Assembly (NCBI RefSeq): GCF_024746815.1
Contig: NZ_CP080525.1
Coordinates: forward strand, 3,224,001-3,288,000
Length of the DNA stretch: 64,000 nucleotides
Source of the DNA: Mesorhizobium sp. AR07
GTDB lineage: Bacteria; Pseudomonadota; Alphaproteobacteria; Rhizobiales; Rhizobiaceae
Direction: 5' to 3'
Below, one piece after another: positions 43,053 through 51,752 of the stretch. The notes below the pieces were generated by a model that was not told where the DNA came from, made no database searches, and saw only the letters and a list, made by a program, of their open reading frames with translations. Numbering within the stretch: position 1 is the first letter of the stretch; the number at the start of each line of letters is the position of its first letter. Made by a program: the position numbers and the translations under genes.

Positions 43053-44039
43053 ATGACCCGCGCTCTCACCCTCCTCCGCCGTCGCCTGGTCGGCAGCATC
43101 TTCGTGCTGCTGATCGTCGTCATCGGCACCTTCCTGCTGCTTGAAGCAGCCCCCGGCGACGCGGTCGACGCTTACATCGTCTCGACCGGCGGCGACGCCG
43201 GCATGATCGAGCTGTTGCGCCATCGCTGGGGTCTCGACCAGTCGGAGCTGACGCGGCTGGCCAATTATCTCTGGGCGCTGCTGCATCTCGATCTCGGCCA
43301 ATCGGTGACGTTCTCGCGACCGATCCGCGACGTGATCCTCGAACGGCTGCCCAACACGCTGCTCTTGATGGTCAGCGCCACCGCGCTCTCCTTCGGGCTG
43401 GGCTCGGCACTCGGCATCTATGCCGGCGCCAGCCCGGGTAGTTTCCGCGAACGCTTCCTGTCGATCGGCTCGCTGGCGCTCTATGCGGTACCGGGTTTCT
43501 GGCTCGGCCTGGTGCTGATCGTCGTCTTTGCCGTCGACCTGCGCTGGCTGCCGATCGGCGGCATCGAGACCCTGGCATCGGATAAGACCGGCCTCGACCG
43601 CGCCGCCGACATCGCCGTCCATCTCGTGCTGCCGGTTTCTGCCCTCGGCTTCATTTATCTGGCGCTCTATCTGCGCATGATGCGCGCCGGCATGGCTGAG
43701 GTCTGGCGGCAGGATTTTGTCTTGGCTGCTCGCGCCAGGGGATTGTCGCGGCGCCGCATCGTGCTTGCCCACGTCGCCCGCAATGCCCTGCTGCCGCTGG
43801 TCACCATGCTCGGGCTGCAATCGGCGCAGATGCTCGGCGGCAGTGTCGTCATCGAGAGCGTCTTTTCCGTGCCCGGCCTCGGCCGGCTGGCGCAGGAAGC
43901 GGTGGCCGCGCGGGATACCCCATTGCTGCTCGGCATCATCCTCGTCAGCGCCGTGCTGGTCATCGTCATCAACCTGATCGTCGACATCGCCTATGCCTTT
44001 CTGGATCCGCGCGTCGGCGCCAGCGAGGCCGGTGGATGA
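43053..44039 (+). CDS. Peptide-type ABC transporter permease (DppB type)
   Basis: Inner-membrane permease, 328 residues with six helices. The N-terminal helix VGSIFVLLIVVIGTFLLLEAAPGDAVD is the DppB opening, and the EAA region is DFVLAARARGLSRRRIVLAHVARNALLPL. Its stop overlaps the next permease start. The ribosome site is probably part of the preceding repeat. Confidence 0.9.
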   Translation: MTRALTLLRRRLVGSIFVLLIVVIGTFLLLEAAPGDAVDAYIVSTGGDAGMIELLRHRWGLDQSELTRLANYLWALLHLDLGQSVTFSRPIRDVILERLPNTLLLMVSATALSFGLGSALGIYAGASPGSFRERFLSIGSLALYAVPGFWLGLVLIVVFAVDLRWLPIGGIETLASDKTGLDRAADIAVHLVLPVSALGFIYLALYLRMMRAGMAEVWRQDFVLAARARGLSRRRIVLAHVARNALLPLVTMLGLQSAQMLGGSVVIESVFSVPGLGRLAQEAVAARDTPLLLGIILVSAVLVIVINLIVDIAYAFLDPRVGASEAGG

Positions 44040-44866
44040 GCCCGCTCCGCCGCTTTCTGCGCACGCCCGAGGCGGTCGCCGGCGCCATCCTCCTGGCGGC
44101 GCTGATTGCCATGGCGCTGTCGGCGTCGCAGCTGTTCCCCGGCGACCCGCAAGCGATTGCCGGACCAGCGCTGCTACCACCGCTTCAGGACTGGTCGCTG
44201 CCGCTCGGCACCGATCGCCTCGGTCGCGACGTCCTGGCCGAGCTGTTCCATGGCGCGCGGACCTCGCTGGCCGTCGGGCTCGTGGCGGCGGCGGCGGCGC
44301 TGGCCATCGGCTTAGTGGTTGGCACGCTGGCCGGCTTTGCCGGCGGCCTCGTCGACGAGGCGCTGATGCGCATCACCGACGCCTTCCAGACCGTGCCGAG
44401 CTTCCTGCTGGCGCTGGCCTTCGTCAGCGTCGTCGGACCGTCGCTCGGTATCGTCGTGATTGCCATCGCGCTCGGCACCTGGACCGGCCCGGCGCGTGTC
44501 GCGCGCGCGGAAGTCCTCTCCATTCGCGAGCGTGACTATGTTGCCGGCGCCAGGGTCATCGGCATGCATCCGCTGGCAATTGCCTTCCGAGAAGTGCTGC
44601 CCAACGCCTTGCCGCCCGTGCTGGCGATGTCGTCGGTGATCGTCGCCGCCGCGATCCTCACCGAGGCGGCCTTGTCCTTCCTCGGCCTGGGCGACCCCAA
44701 TCGCGTCACCTGGGGCGGCATGATATCAGAAGGCCGCGCCGTGCTGCGCACCGCGCCCTTCCTGTCGATCGTCCCGGGCATAGCGCTGGTACTGACCGTG
44801 CTCGGCGTCTATCTCGCCGGCGAAGGCATCGTCGAGACGACAGCCGTGAGACGAGGCCTATCGTGA
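44036..44866 (+). CDS. Peptide-type ABC transporter permease (DppC type)
   Basis: Second inner-membrane permease, 276 residues. LPLGTDRLGRDVLAELFHGARTSLAVGL is the DppC signature, and RDYVAGARVIGMHPLAIAFREVLPNALPP is the coupling loop. It overlaps its neighbours at both ends (ATGA and GTGA). Confidence 0.9.
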   Translation: MSPLRRFLRTPEAVAGAILLAALIAMALSASQLFPGDPQAIAGPALLPPLQDWSLPLGTDRLGRDVLAELFHGARTSLAVGLVAAAAALAIGLVVGTLAGFAGGLVDEALMRITDAFQTVPSFLLALAFVSVVGPSLGIVVIAIALGTWTGPARVARAEVLSIRERDYVAGARVIGMHPLAIAFREVLPNALPPVLAMSSVIVAAAILTEAALSFLGLGDPNRVTWGGMISEGRAVLRTAPFLSIVPGIALVLTVLGVYLAGEGIVETTAVRRGLS

Positions 44867-45870
44867 CCGCGCTCGCTTCCATCCGCGACCTGACGGTGAC
44901 TTACCGTCGCGACGGCAGCGAGGTGGCTGCGCTGAAGACTGTCAGCCTCGATGTCATTGCGGGCGAACGCCTCGCTATCATCGGCGAAAGCGGTTCGGGC
45001 AAAAGCACATTGGCATTGGCGATTGCCGGACTGTTGCCGGCGTCTTCCAGGATTTGGGGGCGCATCGACTGGTTTCTACCATCGTTACCATCCTCTGGTG
45101 CCAAGGCACCCCCCTCTGTCCTGCCGGACATCTCCCCCTCAAGGGGGGAGATTGGCAGTTTTGCTGCTGGCTCCAGTCCTGCCTTGGTGATTGGCGAAAG
45201 CGTAGATGAGGGCGCAATCTCCCCCCTTGAGGGGGAGATGTCCGGCAGGACAGAGGGGGGCGCGAAGGAACGTCAACCTTCCCGTCTTCTCGACAGGGCC
45301 CCCCTCGGCGGCCGCGACATCGGCTTTGTCTTCCAGGATCCCTCCGCCAGCCTCGACCCCGTCATGACCGTCGGCAAACAGATCGCGGAAGTAGCCCACA
45401 CCCATCTCGGCCTCACATGGCCCCACGCCTACGCGCAGGCGAAAACCTTGCTCGGACGCGTTCGCCTGCCCGATCCAGACTCGGCCTTGCGCGCCTTCCC
45501 GCACCAGCTCTCCGGCGGCCAGAAGCAGCGTGTGGTGATTGCCGCCGCGATTGCGGCCGGCCCCAAATTGCTGATCGCCGACGAGGCAACGAGCGCGCTC
45601 GACACCATCGTGCAGGCCGAGATCGTCACCTTGATCCGGCGGCTGGTGGCCGAGGACGGGATGACGCTGCTGTTCATCAGCCACGACATCGCGCTGGCGG
45701 CCGAACTCGCCGAACGCATCGCTGTGTTTCGCCATGGCCAGTTGGTTGAGCTTGGCGCGACCGCCCAGATTATCGATGCACCTGTCCAGGCCTATACGCG
45801 CGCGCTGCTCGACGCCCATATCGGCCTCGACGCCGCGCCGCTGTTCAGCCGAGCTGGACTCTACGCATGA
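44863..45870 (+). CDS. Peptide-type ABC transporter ATPase (DppD type) with an in-frame repeat-derived insertion
   Basis: ATPase of the importer, 335 residues against about 260 expected. Walker [10 protein letters not shown] is at 41-49, Q-loop FVFQDP at 155-160, signature LSGGQKQRVVIAAAI, Walker B LLIADEATSALD, switch FISHDIALA. About 70 extra residues (roughly 71-142) sit between Walker A and the Q-loop. They are the translation of a palindromic intergenic element (SPSRGEIGSF, SPLEGEMSGRTEGGAKERQ). The frame is kept, so all motifs are made. GTG start in a GTGA overlap. Whether the protein folds and works is open. Confidence 0.82.
   Translation: MTALASIRDLTVTYRRDGSEVAALKTVSLDVIAGERLAIIGESGSGKSTLALAIAGLLPASSRIWGRIDWFLPSLPSSGAKAPPSVLPDISPSRGEIGSFAAGSSPALVIGESVDEGAISPLEGEMSGRTEGGAKERQPSRLLDRAPLGGRDIGFVFQDPSASLDPVMTVGKQIAEVAHTHLGLTWPHAYAQAKTLLGRVRLPDPDSALRAFPHQLSGGQKQRVVIAAAIAAGPKLLIADEATSALDTIVQAEIVTLIRRLVAEDGMTLLFISHDIALAAELAERIAVFRHGQLVELGATAQIIDAPVQAYTRALLDAHIGLDAAPLFSRAGLYA
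45109..45260. repeat. Palindromic repeat inserted inside the ATPase coding sequence
   Basis: Arms 45109-45154 and 45215-45260 are perfect 46-bp reverse complements around a 60-bp spacer that holds ATTGGCGAAAGC, as in the intergenic copy at 36874-37044. The right flank GCGAAGGAACGTCAACCT matches the arm copy at 16931-16997, so the mobile unit extends beyond the arms. No stop codon arises in the host frame. Confidence 0.9.
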
Positions 45871-46643
45871 GGCTGCTCACGGTTTCCAACCTCACCAAAC
45901 GCTACCGTCGCGGCGGCAAGTCCATCGCCGCCGTCGACGACGTCTCCTTCCATATCGAGCCCGGCGAAACGCTGGCGCTGGCCGGGCCTTCCGGCAGCGG
46001 CAAATCGACGATCGCGCGGCTGGTGCTGCGGCTGGTCGAGCCGGACGCTGGCCGCATCGACTTCGAAGGCAATGATTTCCTGGCTTTGAGTGGCGCGGCA
46101 CTTCGAGCGCGCCGCGCGCGCTTGCAGATGGTGTTCCAGGACCCGCTTGCCGCCCTCAACCCGCGCGCCACGGTGGCGCGTGTGCTTGACGATCCCTTGC
46201 GCATCCATGGCATCGCCTCGCGCACTGAGCGCCCGCGCCGCATCGCCGCCTTGCTGGAGCGCGTCGGACTGACGGCCGATCTCGCCCCGCGCGCCATCCA
46301 TGAGATCTCCGGCGGCCAGCGCCAGCGCGTCGCCATCGCCCGCGCCATAGCGACGAAGCCGTCATTGATCGTGCTTGATGAGGCGGTCTCGGCACTCGAC
46401 GTTTCGGTTCGCGGACAAATCCTCGAACTGCTGCTCGACCTGCAACGCGAGGAGCGGATCGCCTATCTCTTCATTTCACATGATCTCGGCGTCGTCCGCG
46501 CGCTCGCCCATCGCGTCGTCCTTCTCGACGCGGGACGGATCGCCGAGAGCGGCGATGCCCGTGCCGTCATCGACGCCCCGCAATCGGCCATCGGCAAGGC
46601 ATTGGTGGCGGCCGCACCGAGACTCGTCAGAACTGGACCATGA
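45867..46643 (+). CDS. Peptide-type ABC transporter ATPase (DppF type)
   Basis: Second ATPase, 258 residues, shorter than many DppF proteins because the C-terminal peptide-transport extension is absent. Walker A is GPSGSGKST, the signature [15 protein letters not shown], Walker B LIVLDEAVSALD. Its TGA stop lies within the CCATGATC end of the repeat at 46638, so the insertion of that element may have set the present C-terminus. Confidence 0.88.
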   Translation: MRLLTVSNLTKRYRRGGKSIAAVDDVSFHIEPGETLALAGPSGSGKSTIARLVLRLVEPDAGRIDFEGNDFLALSGAALRARRARLQMVFQDPLAALNPRATVARVLDDPLRIHGIASRTERPRRIAALLERVGLTADLAPRAIHEISGGQRQRVAIARAIATKPSLIVLDEAVSALDVSVRGQILELLLDLQREERIAYLFISHDLGVVRALAHRVVLLDAGRIAESGDARAVIDAPQSAIGKALVAAAPRLVRTGP

Positions 46644-46703
46644 TCCCGAACCGAAGGACCGCGTCAGCGAAAAGTGGAACCCGGTTTTCGGACAAGATCA
46701 TGG
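46638..46703. repeat. Intergenic palindrome, CCATGATC...GATCATGG family
   Basis: Nearly identical to 15391-15456. It overlaps the last six bases of the DppF-type gene and supplies its stop codon. It ends 24 bases before the ATC-hydrolase-family gene. Confidence 0.85.
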
Positions 46704-46727
46704 TCAAACAATAAACAAGGACGCATC

Positions 46728-47255
46728 ATGACCGACCCCGAAGCCCGAGCCGAGAAGCTGTCGCACGAACTCGATTCCGCCTTTCGCAACCGCGCCGATC
46801 TCTACCGTCTGTTCCTCGACGAACTGACCGGAGAGCTGGGCGCCGACAAGGCCGAGGCGATCATGACCCGCGCCATCGAACAGCGCGGCAAGGAAGTGGC
46901 CGCTGCCGCCTTCGCCAGCTTCGGCCCCAACGATGCGCGCGCGATCGGCGAAGCCTTCCTTGCGGTCAGCCCGGACGACGGCCGCATGTACCCGACCGAT
47001 GTCGAACGCAGCGACGATCGTATCGCCTTCAAGGTCAAACGCTGCCCGCTGAAGGATGCCTGGGTCGAGGCCGGGCTCAGTGACGAAAAACTCGCCACGC
47101 TGTGCCGCATTGCCGGCGCCTTCGACCGGGGCCTGTTCGAGGCGACGGGCGTGCGTTTCGACAACGTTACCTGGACACCGGGCCATGGCTCCGGCTGCTG
47201 CCATATCGCACTGACCAACAGGGCCAGCGATCAGAAAGCAGACGATGCAAGATGA
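46728..47255 (+). CDS. L-2-amino-thiazoline-4-carboxylate hydrolase-family protein
   Basis: A 175-residue protein of the ATC_hydrolase family. The conserved block KVKRCPLKDAWVEAGLSDEKLATLCRIAGAFDRGLFEATGVRF holds the family's Cys-Pro-Leu and Cys positions and is followed by a GSGCCHIAL end. The named member opens the thiazoline ring of ATC to S-carbamoyl-cysteine, but many relatives have unknown substrates. It follows the importer genes, suggesting it acts on the imported compound. The start follows AAGGA. The IS begins 10 bp after its stop. Confidence 0.72.
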   Translation: MTDPEARAEKLSHELDSAFRNRADLYRLFLDELTGELGADKAEAIMTRAIEQRGKEVAAAAFASFGPNDARAIGEAFLAVSPDDGRMYPTDVERSDDRIAFKVKRCPLKDAWVEAGLSDEKLATLCRIAGAFDRGLFEATGVRFDNVTWTPGHGSGCCHIALTNRASDQKADDAR

Positions 47256-47324
47256 CAGCCAGGCTGTTGATTTCCACTAGGAACTGACCCGGCAACACCG
47301 GATATTTCCATCGAGAATTGACCC

Positions 47325-48905
47325 ATGTTTGAACCTTGCCCCGCGTTTTTCAGCGGGGGCTACGGAGTGATCGACATGGCGTTATTGAGCGTGATCCGAC
47401 GCTGGCATTTTCGAGAGCATTTATCGATCCGGGAGATTTGCCGCAGGACCGGCCTGTCTCGGAATACCATTCGCAAATACCTTCGCCTGGGCGGCGTGGA
47501 GCCGAAGTTCATGGTTCCCGAGCGGCCTAGCAAGCTTGATCCTTTTGCCGACCGATTGTCAGCCTGGCTGAAGACGGAAGCCAAAAAGAACCGCAAGCAG
47601 AAACGCACGATGAAGCAGTTGCATGCCGATCTTGTGAGCCTCGGCTATGAGGGGTCCTATGGTCGTGTTGCTGCTTTTGCTCGGGAGTGGAAGGCGGATC
47701 TGCAGAGAGAATTACAGACTTCGGGGCGTGGGACTTTCGTTCCACTAGCCTTCGATCCGGGTGAGGCTTTCCAGTTCGACTGGTCGGAAGACTGGGCGAT
47801 CATCGGCAATGAACGCACCAAGCTACAGGTGGCCCACACGAAGCTCAGTTACAGCCGGGCCTTCACCGTTCGAGCTTACCTTCTGCAGACGCATGAGATG
47901 CTGTTCGACGCCCACGACCATGCTTTCCGCGTCTTAGGTGGCGTGCCTGGGCGCGGCATCTACGACAACATGAAGACCGCCATCGACAAGGTCGGGCGTG
48001 GCAAGGATCGCGACGTCAATGTCCGCTTCATGGCCATGGCCAGCCACTACCTGTTCGAGCCCGAGTTTTGCAATCCAGCGTCTGGCTGGGAGAAGGGCCA
48101 GGTCGAGAAGAATGTTCAGGATGCTCGCCATCGACTGTGGCAGCCGGTGCCACGCTTTCCTTCGCTGGAAGCCCTGAATGACTGGCTGGAGCTTCGATGC
48201 CAAGAGTTCTGGGCGCAGACCCCACATGGCAAAATGCGCGGCACCATCGCCGATATCTGGGCTGAGGAAGTGCAGGCTCTCATGCCGACGTCCCGACCGT
48301 TCGACGGCTTTGTCGAATATACCAAGCGGGTTACCCCGACCTGCCTCGTGCATCTGGAACGCAACCGCTACAGCGTTCCGGCATCCTTTGCCAATCGGCC
48401 GGTGAGTCTTCGGGTCTATCCGGACCGTGTCGTTGTCGCCGCGGAAGGTCTGATCATCTGCGAGCACCGACGCATCATCGACCGATCGCATGATCGGCCG
48501 GGACAGACAGTCTACGACTGGCGGCACTATCTGGCGGTCGTGCAGCGCAAGCCCGGTGCTCTTCGCAATGGCGCACCGTTCACCGAGCTTCCCGAAGCCT
48601 TCAGAATGCTGCAGCAGCAACTGCTCAAAAAGCCGGGTGGCGACCGTGAGATGGTCGATATCCTGGCGCTCGTGCTTCAGCACGACGAACAGGCCGTGCT
48701 GTCGGCCGTCGACATGGCGTTAAAATCCGGCGTTCCGACCAAGACCCATGTGCTGAACCTGCTGCATCGCCTGGTCGACGGAAAGTCCTCCACGCCGCCG
48801 CCGATCGACGCGCCACAGGCCTTGACGCTTACCAACGAGCCGAAGGCCAATGTCGAACGCTACGATGCCTTGAGGAAGACCTCGGAGGTGCGCCATGCGC
48901 CATAA
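47325..48905 (+). CDS. istA: IS21-family transposase IstA
   Basis: DDE transposase, 526 residues. N-terminal HTH ([21 protein letters not shown], about 33-53), a retroviral-integrase core with Asp152 (QFDWSEDW), Asp214 (IYDNMKTA) and Glu261 (GQVEKN), then the C-terminal beta domain. The ATG at 47325 abuts the subterminal repeat. A later in-frame ATG at 47376 is also possible. No frameshift seen. Confidence 0.95.
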   Translation: MFEPCPAFFSGGYGVIDMALLSVIRRWHFREHLSIREICRRTGLSRNTIRKYLRLGGVEPKFMVPERPSKLDPFADRLSAWLKTEAKKNRKQKRTMKQLHADLVSLGYEGSYGRVAAFAREWKADLQRELQTSGRGTFVPLAFDPGEAFQFDWSEDWAIIGNERTKLQVAHTKLSYSRAFTVRAYLLQTHEMLFDAHDHAFRVLGGVPGRGIYDNMKTAIDKVGRGKDRDVNVRFMAMASHYLFEPEFCNPASGWEKGQVEKNVQDARHRLWQPVPRFPSLEALNDWLELRCQEFWAQTPHGKMRGTIADIWAEEVQALMPTSRPFDGFVEYTKRVTPTCLVHLERNRYSVPASFANRPVSLRVYPDRVVVAAEGLIICEHRRIIDRSHDRPGQTVYDWRHYLAVVQRKPGALRNGAPFTELPEAFRMLQQQLLKKPGGDREMVDILALVLQHDEQAVLSAVDMALKSGVPTKTHVLNLLHRLVDGKSSTPPPIDAPQALTLTNEPKANVERYDALRKTSEVRHAP

Positions 48906-49707
48906 TCCTGCCAGCGGCGCAATCGTCATCATGTTGCGAAGCTTGAAGATGCACGGAATGGCGCAGGCTGTCGGTGAACTCACCGAACAGGGATCGCCGG
49001 CGTTCGAAGCCGCCATTCCCATCCTGTCGCAACTCCTCAAGGCCGAGACGGCAGAACGCGAGGTCCGATCGACAGTCTATCAGCTCAAGACCGCACGCTT
49101 TCCAGCCTATCGTGATCTGAACGGATTCGACTTCTCTAGTAGCGAGATCAACGAGGCTCTGGTTCGCCAACTCCACCGTTGCGCCTTCCTCGACGAAGCC
49201 AACAACATCGTTCTGGTCGGCGGACCCGGCACTGGAAAAACCCACGTTGCGACCGCCTTGGGTATCCAGGCGATCGAGCATCATCACAAGCGGGTTCGTT
49301 TCTTCTCCACGGTCGAGCTGGTCAATGCGCTCGAGCAGGAGAAGGCACAGGGTCGCTCAGGACAGATCGCCAACCGGCTTGTCCATTCCGATCTCGTCAT
49401 TCTCGATGAGCTCGGATACCTGCCGTTCAGTGCATCAGGTGGCGCATTGCTCTTCCATCTGCTGAGCAAGCTCTACGAGCGCACAAGCGTCATCATCACC
49501 ACCAACCTCAGCTTCAGCGAATGGGCCAGCGTCTTCGGCGATGCCAAGATGACGACAGCGCTGCTCGACCGACTGACGCATCATTGCCACATCCTCGAAA
49601 CCGGAAACGACAGCTTCCGCTTCAAGAATAGCTCAGCTCATGAACCGAAAAACGCGAGGGAGAAAAACAGGAACTTGACCACCACACCAGACCCGAAACA
49701 TACATAA
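48895..49707 (+). CDS. istB: IS21-family transposition ATPase IstB
   Basis: AAA+ helper of IstA, 270 residues, DnaC-like. Walker [10 protein letters not shown] at 109-117, Walker B LVILDELG at 167-174, sensor region [14 protein letters not shown]. It overlaps istA by 11 bp, the usual coupling in this family. It ends shortly before the right inverted repeats. Confidence 0.95.
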   Translation: MRHNPASGAIVIMLRSLKMHGMAQAVGELTEQGSPAFEAAIPILSQLLKAETAEREVRSTVYQLKTARFPAYRDLNGFDFSSSEINEALVRQLHRCAFLDEANNIVLVGGPGTGKTHVATALGIQAIEHHHKRVRFFSTVELVNALEQEKAQGRSGQIANRLVHSDLVILDELGYLPFSASGGALLFHLLSKLYERTSVIITTNLSFSEWASVFGDAKMTTALLDRLTHHCHILETGNDSFRFKNSSAHEPKNAREKNRNLTTTPDPKHT

Positions 49708-49870
49708 AAGGCGGGTCAAATCTCGGTGGAAACGCCGGGTCAGTTCCTAGTGGAAATCAACACGCTCACCTTCAGGCGAACAGCCCTTCTCCGGAACGGT
49801 CCCGGCGACGCGAAATCCTTCACCGCTGCTTTTCCCACTCCCGCGACGATTTCCCTCGGAACGCCCCCGC

Positions 49871-51217
49871 TTATGGTGACTTGCCAAAGTATTTGGTGTG
49901 CAACTGCTCCACGAGACCGCGCTCATGAGCGCCTATGAGTTCAACGGTCAGCCGCCTTGTAACGGGACTGTTAAGAGGAAGTCCGAAGCCGTATTTGTCC
50001 GGCTCGAAGACGTCTCCGATGACATCGACCCTTCGTTCGGGGTGTCTGTGGGCGTAATATTCCAGCACCGGGGCATCGCCGATGATCGCAGCGATGTTGC
50101 CGTTGAGCAAAGCCGCCACGGCTTCATCAATGTCCGGGAATGAATGCAAGTCCAACCGGGAACCATGGGCAAACTCCTCCGACACACTCCCGGTGAAGAC
50201 CCCTACAGCCTTACCAGGAAGATCAGAAAGGCTGTTGATTTGGTTCGTCAGCGAGAGCGTGGTCATCACTGTCGCCACGGAGGAGGTAACAAATGCCAGT
50301 ACGGCAATCCCGCATACGAGCCACAATCCCTGCCATATCCGCCCAACCCACCCGAAAATATTCCTCCGGCTGGATGATTTGCCTGCGGCAATCGACATGA
50401 CCGAGAAGAAGCTTTCCGCTACGCCGTCACGCCATCGGCGCGGAAAGTTGGGGTCAAACCTTCGGTCGAAGAGGGTTAGCAGTATGGTCGCTGCTGCGAC
50501 GACAAGGGCAATCCATGCATAGGCGCGAAGGAATCCTGAATCCCTCAATCCTGTTATGACCTCTAGAAACCCCGTGCCCTGATGTTCGTTGACCATTATC
50601 CTCAGTCCAGCGTCGAACCATGGATAGGTGAAATCGATCCGTTGCGCCCGACCTTGCGTAATGGTGAGGTTGGTGACGGCGACATCGATGTCGCCGTTCG
50701 CAGCAGCGTCGATCAGCGCACGGACCGTCGGGAACGTTTGGTATTTGGTCTGAAGGCCTTGCGCCTCTGCTAGCACCTCCCAAAGCTCGACCGCCATCCC
50801 GGTGAAATGGCCTTTCTCCTGAATGACAAATGGCGGACTCACATAGAGCCCGACCCTGATCGGTTGTTTGGGATGAGGCATTTCTTGCGCGAATGGACTG
50901 CCCACTGACAGGAGGAGGCATAGTGTGACCAGGTAGAGGGCGTTCTTTGAAATAAAATCCTGCCTGCGGCGCCTCACATCCTTAGCTACGCCGGCGAAAA
51001 CGACCACTATCAGCATGACTACGATGGCTAGGGCCGCAAGTTGCGGCTGTTGCTGCTGGAGCCGCCTCTGCATCGGCCAAACGATCGCGATAATGAATAA
51101 CGCGCCGGCGATTGGTGCAACAATGATGGTGGAAAAATAGAGCCCAGCCGCGACCGAAATTGCGGCGATGATGCCAAGTAGCATCGCAAGGGTTCGGTCA
51201 GTCTCCATTAGAGACAT
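49871..51217 (-). CDS. Chimeric protein: AI-2E-type N-terminus fused to a bacterial ionotropic glutamate receptor-like channel
   Basis: A 448-residue frame from ATG 51217. Residues 1-79 (TLAMLLGIIAAISVAAGLYF, then ALFIIAIVWPMQRRLQ) look like the first helices of an AI-2E exporter. From about 92 a signal-peptide-like segment (ALYLVTLCLLLSVGSPFAQE) leads into the ligand-binding lobe (PIRVGLYVSPPFVIQ, 118-226). A channel block follows with helix 233-250, a re-entrant pore segment ESFFSVMSIAAGKSS (267-282) and helix 295-320, then the second lobe (LPGKAVGVFTGSV). This is the GluR0-type order. The pore lacks TVGYG. The receptor may start on its own at GTG 50977. Ion selectivity and ligand unknown. 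Confidence 0.7.
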   Translation of the reverse strand: MSLMETDRTLAMLLGIIAAISVAAGLYFSTIIVAPIAGALFIIAIVWPMQRRLQQQQPQLAALAIVVMLIVVVFAGVAKDVRRRRQDFISKNALYLVTLCLLLSVGSPFAQEMPHPKQPIRVGLYVSPPFVIQEKGHFTGMAVELWEVLAEAQGLQTKYQTFPTVRALIDAAANGDIDVAVTNLTITQGRAQRIDFTYPWFDAGLRIMVNEHQGTGFLEVITGLRDSGFLRAYAWIALVVAAATILLTLFDRRFDPNFPRRWRDGVAESFFSVMSIAAGKSSSRRNIFGWVGRIWQGLWLVCGIAVLAFVTSSVATVMTTLSLTNQINSLSDLPGKAVGVFTGSVSEEFAHGSRLDLHSFPDIDEAVAALLNGNIAAIIGDAPVLEYYAHRHPERRVDVIGDVFEPDKYGFGLPLNSPVTRRLTVELIGAHERGLVEQLHTKYFGKSP

Positions 51218-51343
51218 TTTGAAAATCGTCAGGCTCCAAACGGCGTTCGGCGAGAATCGGAACGCTGCCGAACACCGTTTGCACCACGGCCTCAGGGTTT
51301 TTAACAGATATCTCAGCACCGGCGACCACATTTAGATCTGTGA

Positions 51344-51538
51344 TCAATCAGAGGAATTCGACTTGTTTTTGCGGACGATCTTCCGAATCAAAAGAATAAT
51401 TCCAATGGCCAGCACAAGGCATCCACCGATCAAGCCAGACGGCGACTCATGCCGATAGCCGGATGCGAAAACGAGAAACCCGAGAACTATAAAGACAATG
51501 GCGGTCAACTTGTTGACCAACAGCGAATCTACAGCCAT
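51344..51538 (-). CDS. Small two-helix membrane protein
   Basis: A 64-residue protein with two hydrophobic helices (LTAIVFIVLGFLVFASGY, and GGCLVLAIGIILLIRKIV) and a basic, Asn/Ser-ending tail (RKNKSNSSD). GGAGATCGAA precedes the ATG at 51538, a good ribosome site; the in-frame extension upstream runs into a Tat-signal remnant. Family unknown; such proteins are often stress-related in rhizobia, which is only a guess. Confidence 0.55.
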   Translation of the reverse strand: MAVDSLLVNKLTAIVFIVLGFLVFASGYRHESPSGLIGGCLVLAIGIILLIRKIVRKNKSNSSD

Positions 51539-51608
51539 TTCGATCTCCATCCAAATGAAAGCCAAGGCCTTGAACCAGAAAGCGGCCCCAGAAAGGATAT
51601 AATCTTGG

Positions 51609-51752
51609 GCGTGCACGGGCAGCGGCCGAGAGGCCGAGCGTAGCAAATGCCGCGACGGAGGCGCCCATGCCAGCCACGAAACCGCGACGCGACAGATCAG
51701 TATTGATCCGGCGTGTTATGACGTGAAACTCTGGTTTGTGACAAAGGCAGCC
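51609..51752 (-). pseudogene. Remnant of a Tat-exported protein N-terminus
   Basis: In one frame on the reverse strand the segment CLCHKPEFHVITRRINTDLS then RRGFVAGMGASVAAFATLGLSAAARA reads as a twin-arginine signal peptide. The coding similarity stops abruptly after about 48 residues and the frame continues with unrelated sequence. Similar leaders belong to exported amidohydrolases. The rest of that gene is absent. Confidence 0.5.

Larger units (their letters stand above)
47265..49762 (+). mobile_element. Complete IS21-family insertion sequence
   Basis: A 2,498-bp element bounded by perfect 29-bp terminal inverted repeats at 47265-47293 and 49734-49762 (TGTTGATTTCCACTAG...). A second subterminal pair, 47305-47324 and 49713-49732, matches at 18 of 20 bases, as expected for the multiple transposase-binding sites of IS21. 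It carries istA and istB in one direction. I see no clear target duplication (left flank GCCAGGC, right flank CGCTCAC). Both genes look intact. Confidence 0.93.

Noticed and set aside
42900..44180. A 426-codon reverse frame across the repeat and permease gene
   Set aside because: Asp/Gln/His-rich antisense translation of a membrane protein gene, with both ends in repeat arms.
45109..45260. Reading the ATPase insertion as an assembly artefact or pseudogene
   Set aside because: The frame is open through the insertion, all downstream motifs are in frame, and the inserted DNA is a recognisable repeat found elsewhere in the window.
16931..45260. CRISPR array from the recurring G/C-rich palindromes
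   Set aside because: Copies are far apart, of differing length, without regular spacers or cas genes.
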